Source: Streptomyces sp. DHE7-1 (lineage in GTDB: Bacteria > Actinomycetota > Actinomycetes > Streptomycetales > Streptomycetaceae). Taken from it: DNA of 64,000 nucleotides. This document shows, one piece after another, positions 1 through 10,005 of this stretch; position 1 is the first letter of the stretch; every line of letters starts with the position of its first letter. The stretch is from contig JACJDG010000003.1 in NCBI GenBank assembly GCA_016432725.1, positions 1,612,001 to 1,676,000 of the forward strand, in the 5' to 3' direction. The notes beneath the pieces were generated by a model, which did no database searches, was not told the DNA's origin, and saw only the letters and a list, made by a program, of their open reading frames with translations. The translations under genes and the position numbers were made by a program.

Positions 1-397
1 GTGTCGACGTGGCGCCCACCGGCGAGGTGCGGATCGTGGACTACAAGACGGGCAAGGCGCCGCGGCCGGAGTACGCCGAGGGCGCGCTGTTCCAGATGAA
101 GTTCTACGCGCTGGTGGTGTGGCGGCTGAAGAGGGTCGTCCCGCGCCGGCTGCAGCTGGTGTATCTCGGCAGCGGTGACGTGCTGACCTACGACCCCGTG
201 CCGGCCGACCTGGAGCGGGTGGAGCGCAAGCTGCTGGCGCTGTGGGACGCGATCACGCAGGCCACGCGGACCGGTGAGTGGCGGCCCCGGCCGACGAAGC
301 TGTGCGGCTGGTGCGATCACCGGTCCCACTGCCCGGAGTTCGGCGGTACTCCCCGCCCTATCCCCTGCCGGTGCGGTCCGCCACGGCCGGCGAGTAG
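1..397 (+). CDS. RecB-like PD-(D/E)XK nuclease, C-terminal part, frameshifted
   Basis: The window opens inside this gene, so only about 130 C-terminal residues are visible. They hold the nuclease core motif IVDYKTGK with its catalytic Asp and Lys. The end carries a Cys-x2-Cys-x5-Cys cluster (CGWCDHRSHC) like the iron-sulfur cluster cysteines of AddB/Cas4-type RecB-family exonucleases. The frame breaks near 350, where one C seems to be missing from a C run. The neighbouring frame gives a short proline-rich tail and a stop at 395-397, whereas the unbroken frame runs on to 467 without sensible sequence. The likely role is DNA end processing or single-strand exonuclease activity. The family call is firm; the substrate is unknown. 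Confidence 0.75.
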
Positions 398-481
398 CGT
401 CCGGCGGCCGCCTGCGAGGGCGCCGCCGGTGGCCGGCGGGACGCAGGGCAGAATGGGTGCGGACTAGCGAAGGAGAGTCAC

Positions 482-1152
482 GTGGCCATCCGCGTCCTAC
501 TGGTCGACGACCAGCCCCTGCTGCGTACCGGTTTCCGGATGATCCTGGAGGCCGAGCAGGACATCGCGGTCGTGGGCGAGGCCGGCGACGGTCTGCAGGC
601 CCTCGATCAGGTACGGGCCCTGCAGCCGGACGTCGTGCTGATGGACATCCGGATGCCGCGGATGGACGGTGTGGAGGCCACCCGGCAGATCACCGGTCCC
701 GGGCGGACGGCCCTGCGAAGGTGCTGGTGCTGACCACGTTCGACCTGGACGAGTACGTGGTGGAGGCGCTGCGCGCCGGGGCCAGCGGGTTCCTGCTCAA
801 GGACGCGCCCGCCAACGAGCTGGTGCAGGCGATCCGGGTGGTGGCCGCCGGGGAGGCGATGCTGGCGCCGAGCATCACGCGCCGCCTGCTCGACAAGTAC
901 GCCACGCATCTGCCGTCCGGTGAGGAGTCCGTTCCGGACACCCTGCACACCCTCACCGACCGTGAGGTGGAGGTGCTGAAGCTGGTGGCGCGCGGGTTGT
1001 CCAACGCGGAGATCGCCGCGGATCTGTTCGTCAGCGAGACGACGGTGAAGACGCATGTCGGGCATGTGCTGACCAAGCTGGGGCTGCGCGACCGGGTGCA
1101 GGCGGCGGTGTACGCGTACGAGAGCGGACTGGTGCGGCCCGGCGCGAGCTGA
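482..1152 (+). CDS. NarL/FixJ-type response regulator (frameshifted)
   Basis: A two-component transcription regulator of about 223 residues. The receiver domain has the acidic pair D9-D10 and phosphoacceptor D55 in VVLMDIRMP. After the break it continues with the conserved Thr (VLVLTTFD) and Lys (FLLKDAP). A LuxR-type helix-turn-helix follows (LTDREVEVLKLVARGLSNAE onward). The GTG start at 482 sits 7 bases after a GAAGGAG ribosome site. One G is missing near 705-710, which splits the receiver domain between two frames; restoring it gives a perfect family alignment. No histidine kinase is encoded next to it in the window, so the partner is unknown. A strong hairpin follows the stop. Confidence 0.85.
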
Positions 1153-1166
1153 GTTCCGCGCGGTAA

Positions 1167-1214
1167 GACACCGAGGGCGCCCCCTCCCGTGCGGGAGGGG
1201 GCGCCCTCGGTGTC
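1167..1214. terminator. bidirectional terminator hairpin
   Basis: A perfect 22-bp stem with a 4-base loop (GTGC) lies between the convergent response regulator and solute-binding protein genes, and can serve both. Confidence 0.85.
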
Positions 1215-1229
1215 GCGTGGGGCGGGTCG

Positions 1230-2834
1230 TCAGCCGCTCACACCGCGGCCGAGCTCCCACAGCTGGAGCGACGCGACGGAGTTGAGGGCGTAGGAGACGC
1301 CGGTGACGTTGTCTCGGGCGGCGACGTACTGCTTGCCCTGCCACAGCGGCAGCACGGGGACGTCCTCGGCGACGGTGTCCTGGATCGCGGTGAGGGTCTT
1401 GACCGCGTTGAGGCGGTCGGCCTCGCGCCGGGACTCGGGGATCAGCGTGCGCTGGATGGTCCCGTTGGAGTACGGCGAGCCGAGGAAGTTGCCCTTGTCG
1501 AGGAAGGGCGCGACGAAGTTGTCGGCGTCGGGGAAGTCGGGGAACCAGCCCATGCCGTAGACGTCGTACTGGCCCTTCTGCTCGGCGGGCCGGAAGGTCG
1601 ACCAGGGGTGGCCCTGGATGGTGACGTCGAACAGGCCGCTGCCGTTGAGCTGCTTCTGCAGGATCTGGAACTCCTGCTTGGTGGCCGAGCCGTAGTGGTC
1701 GGTGGTGTAGTGCAGCGTCAGCTTCACCGGGGTGGTGATGCCGGCCTTCTCCAGCAGGCCCTTGGCCTTGGCGGCGCTGGGGTTGCCGTACTTGTTGAAG
1801 AACGAGTTGGAGTGGCCGGTGAGGGTGGCCGGGACCAGCGAGTACAGCGGCTCGGCCTGGGTGCCGTAGACCTTGGAGACGAGTTCGCCGCGGTTGATGA
1901 CCTGGGCCATGGCCTGGCGGACGGCCTTGGTCTTCACGGTCGGCGCGTCGGTGTTGAAGGCGAGGTAGCGGATCTCGAGGCCCGGCATGTCGACGAGGTC
2001 GACGTTGGCCTGGGAGCCGGAGTCCAGCTTGTCGATCTGGGACGGCGACATGGTGCGCGTCATCAGGTCGATGTCGCCCTTTTCGATGGCCTGGCCCATG
2101 GCGTCGGCGTCGTCGAAGGAGCGCATCTCGACCTCGTCGTTGTTCACCGTCACGCTGCCCTTGTAGGAGGGGTTCTTGGTGAAGGTGGCGTTGACGATCG
2201 CGTTGTCCTTGACGTCGGCCTTGAGCGTGTAGGGGCCGGAGCCGTCGACGTCGAAGCCGTCGCGCAGCTTGTCCTTGGCGTAGTCCTTGGGGTTGACGAT
2301 GGCCGCGACCGGGGTCGACAGCTTGTACGGGAAGGTGGCGTCGGCCGTCTTGAGGTGGAAGATGACCTCGCGGTCGCCCTGGGTCTCGACCGTGTCCACG
2401 GTGTTGAGCAGGGTGGCGACACCGCTGTCCGCGTTGATGCGCAGGGCTCGCTCGATGGAGTACTTGACGTCGGCGGCCGTGACCTTGTCGCCGTCGGAGA
2501 ACTGCAGGCCCTCGCGCAGCTTGCAGGCGTAGCGCTCGTTGCCGCTGTCGGTGAAGGAGCAGCTCTCGGCGGCCTCCGGGACGGGGTTGCCCTCGCCCTT
2601 GGGCTGGGTCATCAGGGTCTGCACCGTCTGGCGCAGGATGTTCCAGGTGCCGACGTCGTAGGCGTAGGCGGGGTCGAGGGGTGCCGGGGCGTCGCTGGTG
2701 GCCTCGAACCGGTCCGTGGTGCCGACGACGATGGCGTCCCCGCTCTTGCTCCCGCTGTCGGATCCGCCGCACGCGGCGAGAACCGGCGTCAGCAGGCCGG
2801 CCACTGCCGGCAGCACCAAAGTCTTGCGGTTCAT
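1230..2834 (-). CDS. ABC transporter solute-binding lipoprotein, family 5 (peptide type)
   Basis: A 534-residue extracellular lipoprotein of the DppA/OppA class that captures peptides or similar solutes for import. The start at 2834 gives MNRKTLVL, a hydrophobic stretch and a lipobox (VLAAC, Cys22), so the mature protein should be lipid-anchored. The family core follows: a DPAYAYDVG-like early segment, EGLQFSDGDKVTAADVKYS, and the typical long two-lobed body ending in LWELGRG. An upstream in-frame ATG at 2900 would bury the lipobox and is unlikely. No permease or ATPase genes lie beside it, so it is an orphan binding protein that may serve a transporter encoded elsewhere. The substrate cannot be read from the sequence. 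Confidence 0.88.
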   Translation of the reverse strand: MNRKTLVLPAVAGLLTPVLAACGGSDSGSKSGDAIVVGTTDRFEATSDAPAPLDPAYAYDVGTWNILRQTVQTLMTQPKGEGNPVPEAAESCSFTDSGNERYACKLREGLQFSDGDKVTAADVKYSIERALRINADSGVATLLNTVDTVETQGDREVIFHLKTADATFPYKLSTPVAAIVNPKDYAKDKLRDGFDVDGSGPYTLKADVKDNAIVNATFTKNPSYKGSVTVNNDEVEMRSFDDADAMGQAIEKGDIDLMTRTMSPSQIDKLDSGSQANVDLVDMPGLEIRYLAFNTDAPTVKTKAVRQAMAQVINRGELVSKVYGTQAEPLYSLVPATLTGHSNSFFNKYGNPSAAKAKGLLEKAGITTPVKLTLHYTTDHYGSATKQEFQILQKQLNGSGLFDVTIQGHPWSTFRPAEQKGQYDVYGMGWFPDFPDADNFVAPFLDKGNFLGSPYSNGTIQRTLIPESRREADRLNAVKTLTAIQDTVAEDVPVLPLWQGKQYVAARDNVTGVSYALNSVASLQLWELGRGVSG

Positions 2835-3291
2835 GCGGGAGTTTCTCCAGAGCTGTTCGAGTCCATGTACTCGGCATGCATGGGTGGTGCGGCGAGCCAC
2901 GGGGGTTGCTTCGATGTTCTCGCGACGAGATTAGTCCGCGCCCGCACGGGGGTTCACTGGCGCGTGAGTTGAGCGTCCATCACGGAGTGAAACCGGGTGT
3001 GGACACACCGAAAACCCGACAGCGGCAGGATTAGTGCAGCGTCTCCCCAATCGGGACACAAGGGCACGCCGTCCCGTGCCGGATCGGGGCGGTCTGCATA
3101 CTTGGGCAACGTTGTCGAGGACTCGTCGCGTGGGGAACGTCACATCCGCGAGCTGGAGTTGGCGCTTACCGGAATTCGGCCGGCGACCCCGTGGAATTCA
3201 CCCCGTGGTGTACTTCCCCGAAAATTTGTCCAACACACCCATAGAACTTGGTACTCGGCCGGTTCGGGGCCGGGGCGCCACGGGTCAACGG
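2835..3291. other. 457-bp intergenic region, upstream of the solute-binding protein
   Basis: No gene is supported here. On the minus strand a possible promoter is TGAACC, 17 bases, then TAATCT (about 2927-2957). The 3160-3250 part is unusually AT-rich for this chromosome (runs such as AAAATTTG). Short open frames here lack ribosome sites and codon bias. Confidence 0.4.
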
Positions 3292-3992
3292 CTAGCGCAT
3301 TCGCGTCATCAGGCCGCGCAGGAATGCCAGGTCGACCTCTTCCAGGGAGGAGACGACGGTGCGTCGTTCGGCCGGGGCGATGGGGGCGATCGAGGGGACG
3401 GCGACCACCTGGCAGCCGGCCGCCTCGGCGGCGGCGACGCCGGTGGCCGTGTCCTCGACGACCGCGCAGCGGGCCGGGTCCACGCCGAGTCCGGCGGCGG
3501 CGAGCAGATAGGGGTCGGGGTAGGGCTTGGTGCGCGAGACCTCGTCTCCGGCGATGGACAGGCCGAAGTGGTGGGGCCCAACACGGTCAGCACGCGGTCG
3601 ATGATGCGCCGGTGGGAGGCGGAGACCAGGGCGGTGGGGATGCCGTGCTCGTGGAGTTCGGCGAGCAGCCGGGCGGCGCCGGGCATCAGCGGCAGCGCCC
3701 GGCCGATGCGGGTCTCGAAGCCGTCGTTGAGCAGCACGGACAGCTCGGCGAGGGAGATGGCGGCGCCGGTGGCCTCGATGAGGAAGCCGGCGCTGCGGGT
3801 CATGGGGCCGCCAACGACGATGTGCCGCCAGGACTCGTCGAGGACGTGGCCGAGGGCGGCGAAGACCTCGACCTCCACGTCCCACCAGAAACCCTCGGTG
3901 TCCACCAGGGTGCCGTCCATGTCGAGGAGGACCGCCTGCAGGGCGGAGCCTTCGGCCGTACGGGTTCCGAGCGCTGGGACAGTGCTGGTCAT
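3292..3992 (-). CDS. HAD-superfamily phosphatase, beta-phosphoglucomutase-like (frameshifted)
   Basis: A soluble hydrolase of about 233 residues acting on a phosphorylated small molecule. HAD motif I is DMDGTLVD (nucleophile D24, acid D26). Motif II is the Ser in LVSASHRR, motif III the Lys in SRTKPYPDPYL, and motif IV is VVEDTATG. A C is missing from the run near 3576-3580, so motifs I-II and motifs III-IV are in different frames; joining them restores a complete protein ending MTRMR. The cap module type suggests a sugar-phosphate or 2-deoxy sugar-phosphate substrate, but this is inference. It follows metH on the same strand, separated from it by a terminator-like hairpin. Confidence 0.85.
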
Positions 3993-4017
3993 CCTGGCGC
4001 ACCTCCTCAGGGACGAC

Positions 4018-4048
4018 CAGGCCGGTTCCCATGCGGGGAACCGGCCTG
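4018..4048 (-). terminator. terminator-like hairpin after metH
   Basis: A perfect 13-bp stem with a 5-base loop between metH and the HAD gene. It may end the metH transcript or attenuate read-through. Confidence 0.6.
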
Positions 4049-4185
4049 CGGTGGACCGACCATTGTACGTCCCCGGCGCCCGAAGCGCCTCGTTTATCCC
4101 TCCGGGTCCGGGGTACCCCCTGAAACACCCCTGTGCAGGCCAGGAGGCCCTTCTGTGTGCCCGGAGGCGGGGGCCGGCGGGTGGG

Positions 4186-7100
4186 TCAGCGGGCGTTGAA
4201 GTACTTGGCCTCCGGGTGGTGGATCACGATCGCGTCGGTGGACTGCTCGGGGTGGAGCTGGAACTCCTCGGAGAGCTGGACGCCGATCCGCTCGGGCCGC
4301 AGCAGCTCGGCGATCTTGGCGCGATCCTCCAGGTCGGGGCAGGCACCGTAGCCGAGGGAGAAGCGGGCGCCCCGGTACTTCAGGGCGAACATGTCCTCCA
4401 TGGCGGCGGGGTCCTCGCCGCCGAAGCCGAGTTCGGCGCGCACCCGGGCGTGCCAGTACTCGGCGAGCGCCTCGGCGAGCTGTACGGACAGTCCGTGCAG
4501 TTCGAGGTAGTCGCGGTAGGCGTTGGCCTCGAAGAGCTCCGCGGTCCGCTCGCCGATCCGGGAGCCGACGGTGACGACCTGGAATCCGACGACGTCGGTC
4601 TCGCCGGACTCCTCCGGGCGGAAGAAGTCGGCGAGGCACAGGCGGCGGCCGCGGCGCTGGCGGGGGAAGGTGAACCGGGTGCGTTCGTTGCCCCGCTCGT
4701 CCAGGACGATCAGGTCGTCGTCCTTGGAGACGCACGGGAAGTAGCCGTAGACGACGGCCGCCTCCAGCAGGTTCTCCGTCTGGAGCCGGTCCAGCAGGCC
4801 GCGCAGGCGGGGGCGGCCCTCGGTCTCCACCAGTTCCTCGTAGGTCGGGCCGTCGCCGGCGCGGGCCTGCTTCAGGCCCCACTGGCCCTTGAACAGCGCG
4901 CCCTCGTCCAGCCAGCTCGCGTACTCCTTGAGCTGGATGCCCTTGATGACGCGGGTGTCCCAGAACGGCGGGGCGGGCACCGGGTTGTCGGTGGCGACGT
5001 CGGAGCGGACGTGCCCCTCCTCCGGGCGCTCCTCGACCTGTGCGGCGGCGGTGGCGCGGACCCGGCGCTGCCGCAGCTCGGGCAGCTTGGCGCCGGGCAC
5101 GCCCCGCTTGACGCCGATGAGGGCGTCCATCAGGCGCAGGCCCTCGAAGGCGTCGCGGGCGTAGCGGACCTCGCCGTCGTAGATCTCGTGCAGGTCCTGC
5201 TCGACGTAGGCGCGGGTGAGGGCGGCGCCGCCGAGGATGACCGGGAAGCGGGTGCCGAGGCCGCGCTGGTTCAGCTCCTCCAGGTTCTCCTTCATGATCA
5301 CGGTGGACTTCACCAGGAGGCCGGACATGCCGATGACGTCGGCGCGGTGCTCCTCGGCGGCGTCCAGGATCGCGGAGACGGGCTGCTTGATGCCCAGGTT
5401 GACGACGTTGTAGCCGTTGTTGGACAGGATGATGTCGACGAGGTTCTTGCCGATGTCGTGGACGTCGCCGCGTACGGTGGCCAGCACGATGGTGCCCTTG
5501 CCCTCGGCGTCCGACTTCTCCATGTGTGGTTCGAGGTGGGCGACGGCCGTCTTCATGACCTCGGCGGACTGGAGCACGAAGGGGAGCTGCATCTGGCCGG
5601 AGCCGAACAGTTCGCCGACGACCTTCATGCCGTCCAGGAGGGTGTCGTTGACGATGTCCAGGGCGGGCCGGTCCTGGAGGGCCTCGTCGAGGTCAGCCTC
5701 CAGGCCGTTGCGTTCGCCGTCGATGATGCGCCGCTTGAGCCGCTCCTCCAGGGGCAGCGCGGCCAGTTCCTCGGCCTTGCCGGCCTTGAGGGACTTGGCG
5801 GTGGCGCCCTCGAAGAGCTGCATCAGCTTCTGCAGCGGGTCGTAGCCCTCGGCGCGGCGGTCGTGGATGAGATCGAGGGCCGTACGGACCTCTTCCTCGC
5901 TGAAGCGGGCGATCGGGAGGATCTTGGAGGCGTGCACGATGGCCGAGTCCAGGCCGGCCTTGACGCACTCGTCGAGGAAGACGGAGTTCAGCAGGATGCG
6001 GGCGGCCGGGTTCAGGCCGAAGGAGATGTTGGACAGGCCCAGGGTGGTCTGGACGGCCGGGTGGCGGCGCTTGAGCTCGCGGATCGCCTCGATGGTGGCG
6101 ATGCCGTCCTTGCGGGACTCCTCCTGACCGGTGCAGATGGTGAAGGTCAGGGTGTCGATGAGGATGTCCTCCTCACGGATGCCCCAGTTCCCGGTCAGGT
6201 CGTCGATGAGCCGTTCGGCGATCTCGACCTTCTTCTCCGGGGTGCGGGCCTGGCCCTCCTCGTCGATGGTGAGCGCGATCAGCGCGGCGCCGTGCTCCCG
6301 GGCCAGCTCGGTGACCTTGGCGAAGCGGGAGTCGGGTCCGGCGCCGTCCTCGTAGTTCACCGAGTTGATGACGGCGCGGCCGCCGAGCTTCTCCAGGCCC
6401 GCCCGGATGACGTCGACCTCGGTGGAGTCGAGGACGATGGGCAGGGTGGAGGCGGTGGCGAAGCGGCCGGCGAGTTCCTCCATGTCGGCGACGCCGTCGC
6501 GGCCGACGTAGTCCACGCACAGGTCGAGCATGTGCGCGCCCTCGCGGATCTGGTCGCGGGCCATCTCCACGCAGTCGTCCCAGTGGCCCCCGAGCATGGC
6601 CTCGCGGAACTTCTTGGATCCGTTGGCGTTGGTGCGCTCGCCGATGGCGAGGTAGGAGGTGTCCTGGCGGAAGGGCACGCTCTGGTAGAGGGAGGCGGCG
6701 CCGGCCTCGGGGCGCGGGTCGCGGGTGCGCGGGGTCAGGCCCTCGACGCGTTCGACGACCTGGCGCAGGTGCTCGGGGGTGGTGCCGCAGCAGCCGCCGA
6801 CGAGCGAGAGGCCGTACTCGCGGACGAAGGTCTCCTGGGCGTCGGCCAGCTCGGGCGCGCTCAGCGGGTAGTGGGCGCCGTCCTTGCCGAGCACCGGCAG
6901 GCCCGCGTTGGGCATGCAGGACAGCGGGACGCGGGCGTTGCGGGCGAGGTAGCGCAGGTGCTCGCTCATCTCGGCCGGGCCGGTGGCGCAGTTCAGGCCG
7001 ATCATGTCGATGCCGAGCGGTTCGAGCGCGGTGAGGGCGGCGCCGATCTCGGAGCCGAGCAGCATGGTGCCGGTGGTCTCGACGGTCACGGACACGATCA

Positions 7101-7699
7101 CCGGCAGGTCCAGGCCGAGGGCGTCGAGGCCGCGGCGGGCGCCGAGCACGGCGGCCTTGGTCTGCAGCAGGTCCTGGGTGGTCTCCACGAGCAGCGCGTC
7201 GGCGCCGCCGGTGACCAGGCCCTCGGCGTTGCGCTGGTAGGCGTCGCGCAGGGTGGTGTAGGGGGCGTGGCCGAGGGTGGGCAGCTTGGTGCCGGGGCCC
7301 ATGGAGCCGAGGACCCAGCGGGGCCGGCCGTCCCCGGCGGTGAACTCGTCGGCGACCTCGCGGGCGACACGGGCGCCGGCCTCGGACAGTTCGTGGACGC
7401 GCTCGGGATGTCGTACTCGCCGAGGGCGGAGTGGTTGGCCCGAAGGTGTTGGTCTCGACGCAGTCGACGCCCACGGCGAAGTACGCCTCGTGGACGGAGC
7501 GGACGATGTCGGGGCGGGTGATGTTGAGGATCTCGTTGCAGCCCTCGAGCTGCTGGAAGTCCTCCAGCGTCGGCTCCTGGGCCTGGAGCATCGTGCCCAT
7601 CGCTCCGTCGGCGACCACCACACGGGTGGCGAGTGCCTCTCGGAGCGCGGACGCACGGGTCCGGCTGTCGGCGGAAGGGGTCGTTGGCAACGAGGCCAT
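4186..7699 (-). CDS. metH: Cobalamin-dependent methionine synthase (two frameshifts)
   Basis: Transfers the methyl group of 5-methyltetrahydrofolate to homocysteine through methylcobalamin, in the cytoplasm. About 1171 residues, normal for the family. The homocysteine domain has zinc-ligand cysteines near 234 (GLNCATG) and 302-303 (GGCCGTT). The pterin domain begins at GERTNANGSKKF. The B12 domain has the DxHxxG signature DVHDIG near 745-750. The C-terminal activation domain binds AdoMet. Single bases are missing near 7406 and 7440, so the first 90 residues, a short middle piece (around NHSALGEY) and the rest lie in three frames. The ATG at 7699 starts MASLPTTPS. No cobalamin riboswitch box is visible upstream; the leader holds a small hairpin at 7743-7760. 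Confidence 0.95.
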
Positions 7700-7929
7700 T
7701 AAGGGGCTCCCTGGGGTGCGACGGCTGTCGGCTATGCGCCGTCCCCGGCGGGAACCGGGGCAGGGCACGGCGTCAGGGTAACCGGGAGTGGGCTTGGATG
7801 GGCACCGGCGTCCACGAGGCGGACGCGGGGCGTGCCGGATGGCCGGATCGCCACCGGCGTGCCGTGCGGGATGTAACAGGTGTCGTCCGACCATTGGCGG
7901 GAGGTCGACATGGACCGGTAGTGTTCGAC

Positions 7930-7964
7930 ATTGCCGAACAGGGTGTTGCACGCTGTTCGGCAAT
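7930..7964. promoter_or_regulatory. Dyad operator in front of gylR
   Basis: A perfect 12-bp inverted repeat: ATTGCCGAACAG at 7930-7941 and its complement at 7953-7964, 11 bases apart. It ends 29 bases before the gylR start. A closely related dyad lies at the gyl operon promoter, so GylR autoregulation here is a reasonable inference. Confidence 0.7.
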
Positions 7965-7993
7965 GGTCGAAGGGGACGGAGGGCAGGACGGCG

Positions 7994-8758
7994 ATGGCAC
8001 GGAACATCCAGTCGCTCGAACGGGCGGCGGCGATGCTGCGCCTGCTCGCGGGCGGCGAGCGGCGGCTCGGCCTCTCGGACATCGCCTCGTCACTGGGCCT
8101 CGCCAAGGGCACCGCCCACGGCATCCTGCGGACCCTGCAGCAGGAGGGGTTCGTCGAGCAGGACGGCGTCTCCGGCCGCTATCAGCTGGGCGCCGAGCTG
8201 CTGCGTCTCGGCACCACCTATCTGGACGTGCACGAGCTGCGGGCGCGGGCCCTGGTGTGGACCGACGACCTGGCCCGCTCCAGCGGGGAGAGCGTCTACC
8301 TGGGCGTCCTGCACCAGCAGGGCGTCCTGATCGTGCACCACGTCTTCCGGCCGGACGACAGCCGGCAGGTGCTGGAGATAGGGGCGATGCAGCCGCTGCA
8401 CTCCACGGCGCTGGGCAAGGTGCTGTCCGCGTACGACCCGGTGGCGCACAGCGAGGCCATGGAGGCCGACCGCAAACCGTTCACGGACCGCACGGTGTGC
8501 GAGCCTGCGGACTTCGAGCACCTGCTGGACCTCACGCGCGCGCGTGGCTACGCGGCGGACGTGGAGGAGACCTGGGAGGGCGTGGCGTCGATCGCCGCGC
8601 CGATCCACGACCGGCGCCGGATGCCGGTGGGCGCGGTCGGCATCGCGGGCGCGGTGGAGCGGCTGTGCCGGGACGGCGAGGTGCGCCCCGAGCTGATCGC
8701 GGCGGTGCGGGACTGCGCCCGCGCGGTGTCGCGGGACCTGGGCGCGGGGCGCTTCTGA
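7994..8758 (+). CDS. gylR: IclR-family glycerol operon regulator GylR
   Basis: A 254-residue repressor of the glycerol operon that lies directly downstream. The N-terminal winged helix-turn-helix covers about residues 5-70 (LGLSDIASSLGLAKGTAHGI). The IclR effector domain follows, with the typical LHSTALGKV segment. The start is the ATG at 7994 (MARNIQSLERAA), which matches the S. coelicolor GylR N-terminus as I know it; an upstream in-frame start at 7931 would run through the operator dyad. GylR is known to respond to glycerol or glycerol-3-phosphate and to take part in glucose repression of gylCABX. Identity is supported by both sequence and position. Confidence 0.95.
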   Translation: MARNIQSLERAAAMLRLLAGGERRLGLSDIASSLGLAKGTAHGILRTLQQEGFVEQDGVSGRYQLGAELLRLGTTYLDVHELRARALVWTDDLARSSGESVYLGVLHQQGVLIVHHVFRPDDSRQVLEIGAMQPLHSTALGKVLSAYDPVAHSEAMEADRKPFTDRTVCEPADFEHLLDLTRARGYAADVEETWEGVASIAAPIHDRRRMPVGAVGIAGAVERLCRDGEVRPELIAAVRDCARAVSRDLGAGRF

Positions 8759-9003
8759 CCGGCGGCGATCCACCGCCGGGTGACGGCCGGACGAAGCCGC
8801 GGGCATCGAGCTGAGACAGGACGACCGGGACGCGAGGCGGCGTTCCGGTTCTCGCCATACCCTGAAATGGACATATCGGGCGAGCAGGTATGTCAGTGCA
8901 GGAAGAGCGATAACCGGCAGCGATCAATAACGATCCTGTTTTCGATAACAGAACCCTTGACGCATGCGCGACGCCGAAGCAAGACTCCCGTCCATCGGTC
9001 GGC

Positions 9004-9038
9004 ATTGTCGAACATCTAACGGCAATACGCGCTAGAGT
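9004..9038 (+). promoter_or_regulatory. gyl operon promoter with GylR-type dyad
   Basis: The dyad at 9004-9026 (ATTGTCG, 9 bases, CGGCAAT) repeats the arms found in front of gylR. It is followed 7 bases later by a -10-like TAGAGT at 9033-9038, so a bound repressor would cover the -35 region. The rest of the 383-bp gap between gylR and glpF holds a second possible -35 (TTGACG, 8957-8962) and a short inverted repeat CTGTT/AACAG (8936-8951), but no gene. Confidence 0.65.
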
Positions 9039-9141
9039 GTGACAACGCCAAGGGCCGGCATCGCTCTCACCCCCGAGGGCGCCAGAACCCCGGAGGGACC
9101 CGGGGTTCGGTTTCCCTGGACGAAGGACAAAGGAGTCGCGG

Positions 9142-9936
9142 GTGTCCAGCTCCGACATCTTCATCGGCGAGACCATCGGTACCGCCATACTCATCCTGCT
9201 CGGCGGCGGCGTGTGCGCCGCCGTGACGCTGAAGGCCTCCAAGGCCCGTAACGCCGGCTGGCTCGCCATCACCTTCGGGTGGGGTTTCGCCGTACTGACG
9301 GCCGTCTACACCTCGGCGCCGCTCTCCGGCGCCCACCTGAACCCGGCCGTGACGCTCGCGCTCGCGATCAAGGACAAGGACTTCAGCAACCTCCCCGTGT
9401 ACTGGGGCGGCCAGCTGCTCGGCGCCATGATCGGCGCGGCCCTGGTCTGGGCCGCCTACTACGGCCAGTTCCACGCGCACCTCACCGACAAGGAGATCGT
9501 CGGCGGTCCGGGCGCGCAGGCCACGACGGCCAAGGCCGTCGAGGCCCAGGAGAAGGGCGCCGGCCCGGTCCTGGGCGTCTTCTCCACCGGTCCGGAGATC
9601 CGGAACGCGGTGCAGAACCTTCTCACGGAGATCATCGGCACCGTGGTGCTGGTGCTCGCCGTCCTCACCCAGGGCCTGAACGACAAGGGCAACGGCCTGG
9701 GCACCCTGGGCGCCCTGATCACCGCCCTCGTGGTCGTCTCCATCGGCCTCTCCCTCGGCGGCCCCACGGGTTACGCGATCAACCCGGCCCGTGACCTCGG
9801 CCCCCGCATCGTCCACGCCCTGCTGCCCCTGCCCAACAAGGGCGGTTCCGACTGGAGCTACGCCTGGGTCCCGGTGGTCGGTCCGCTGATCGGCGGCGCC
9901 ATCGCCGCAGGCATCTACAACGTCGCCTTCGTCTAG
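9142..9936 (+). CDS. glpF: Glycerol facilitator (aquaglyceroporin)
   Basis: A 264-residue membrane channel of the MIP family that lets glycerol diffuse into the cell (GylC in Streptomyces usage). Six transmembrane helices are visible, with both pore boxes: HLNPAVTL in the first half and INPARDLGP in the second. The Asp after NPAR is the residue typical of glycerol-conducting members. The GTG start at 9142 has a clean AAAGGAG ribosome site 6 bases upstream. First gene of the glycerol operon, 69 bp ahead of the kinase. Confidence 0.95.
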   Translation: MSSSDIFIGETIGTAILILLGGGVCAAVTLKASKARNAGWLAITFGWGFAVLTAVYTSAPLSGAHLNPAVTLALAIKDKDFSNLPVYWGGQLLGAMIGAALVWAAYYGQFHAHLTDKEIVGGPGAQATTAKAVEAQEKGAGPVLGVFSTGPEIRNAVQNLLTEIIGTVVLVLAVLTQGLNDKGNGLGTLGALITALVVVSIGLSLGGPTGYAINPARDLGPRIVHALLPLPNKGGSDWSYAWVPVVGPLIGGAIAAGIYNVAFV

Positions 9937-10005
9937 GAAGCACCGAGCCTCCGCGCACGCGCCGTACGTAAAGCCCCATCACCACGGATCTTTCAGGAGC
10001 ACACA

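Noticed and set aside
607..2877. Very long open frame on the minus strand covering the response regulator and the solute-binding protein
   Set aside because: It is a frame shadow of high-GC genes: Arg/Gly/Pro/Ala-rich low-complexity sequence with no family motif.
2931..3143. Small open frame in the gap before the HAD gene
   Set aside because: No ribosome site, no codon bias and no recognisable sequence.
3034..7521. 1495-codon open frame on the plus strand opposite metH
   Set aside because: It is antisense to a clearly conserved metH and consists of Val/Gly/Ala/Asp-rich repeats without motifs, as expected from GC bias.
7700..7860. Cobalamin or SAM riboswitch before metH
   Set aside because: No B12 box or SAM riboswitch core was recognisable. 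Only a short hairpin and a possible TACCCT -10 can be seen. A covariance-model search would settle it.
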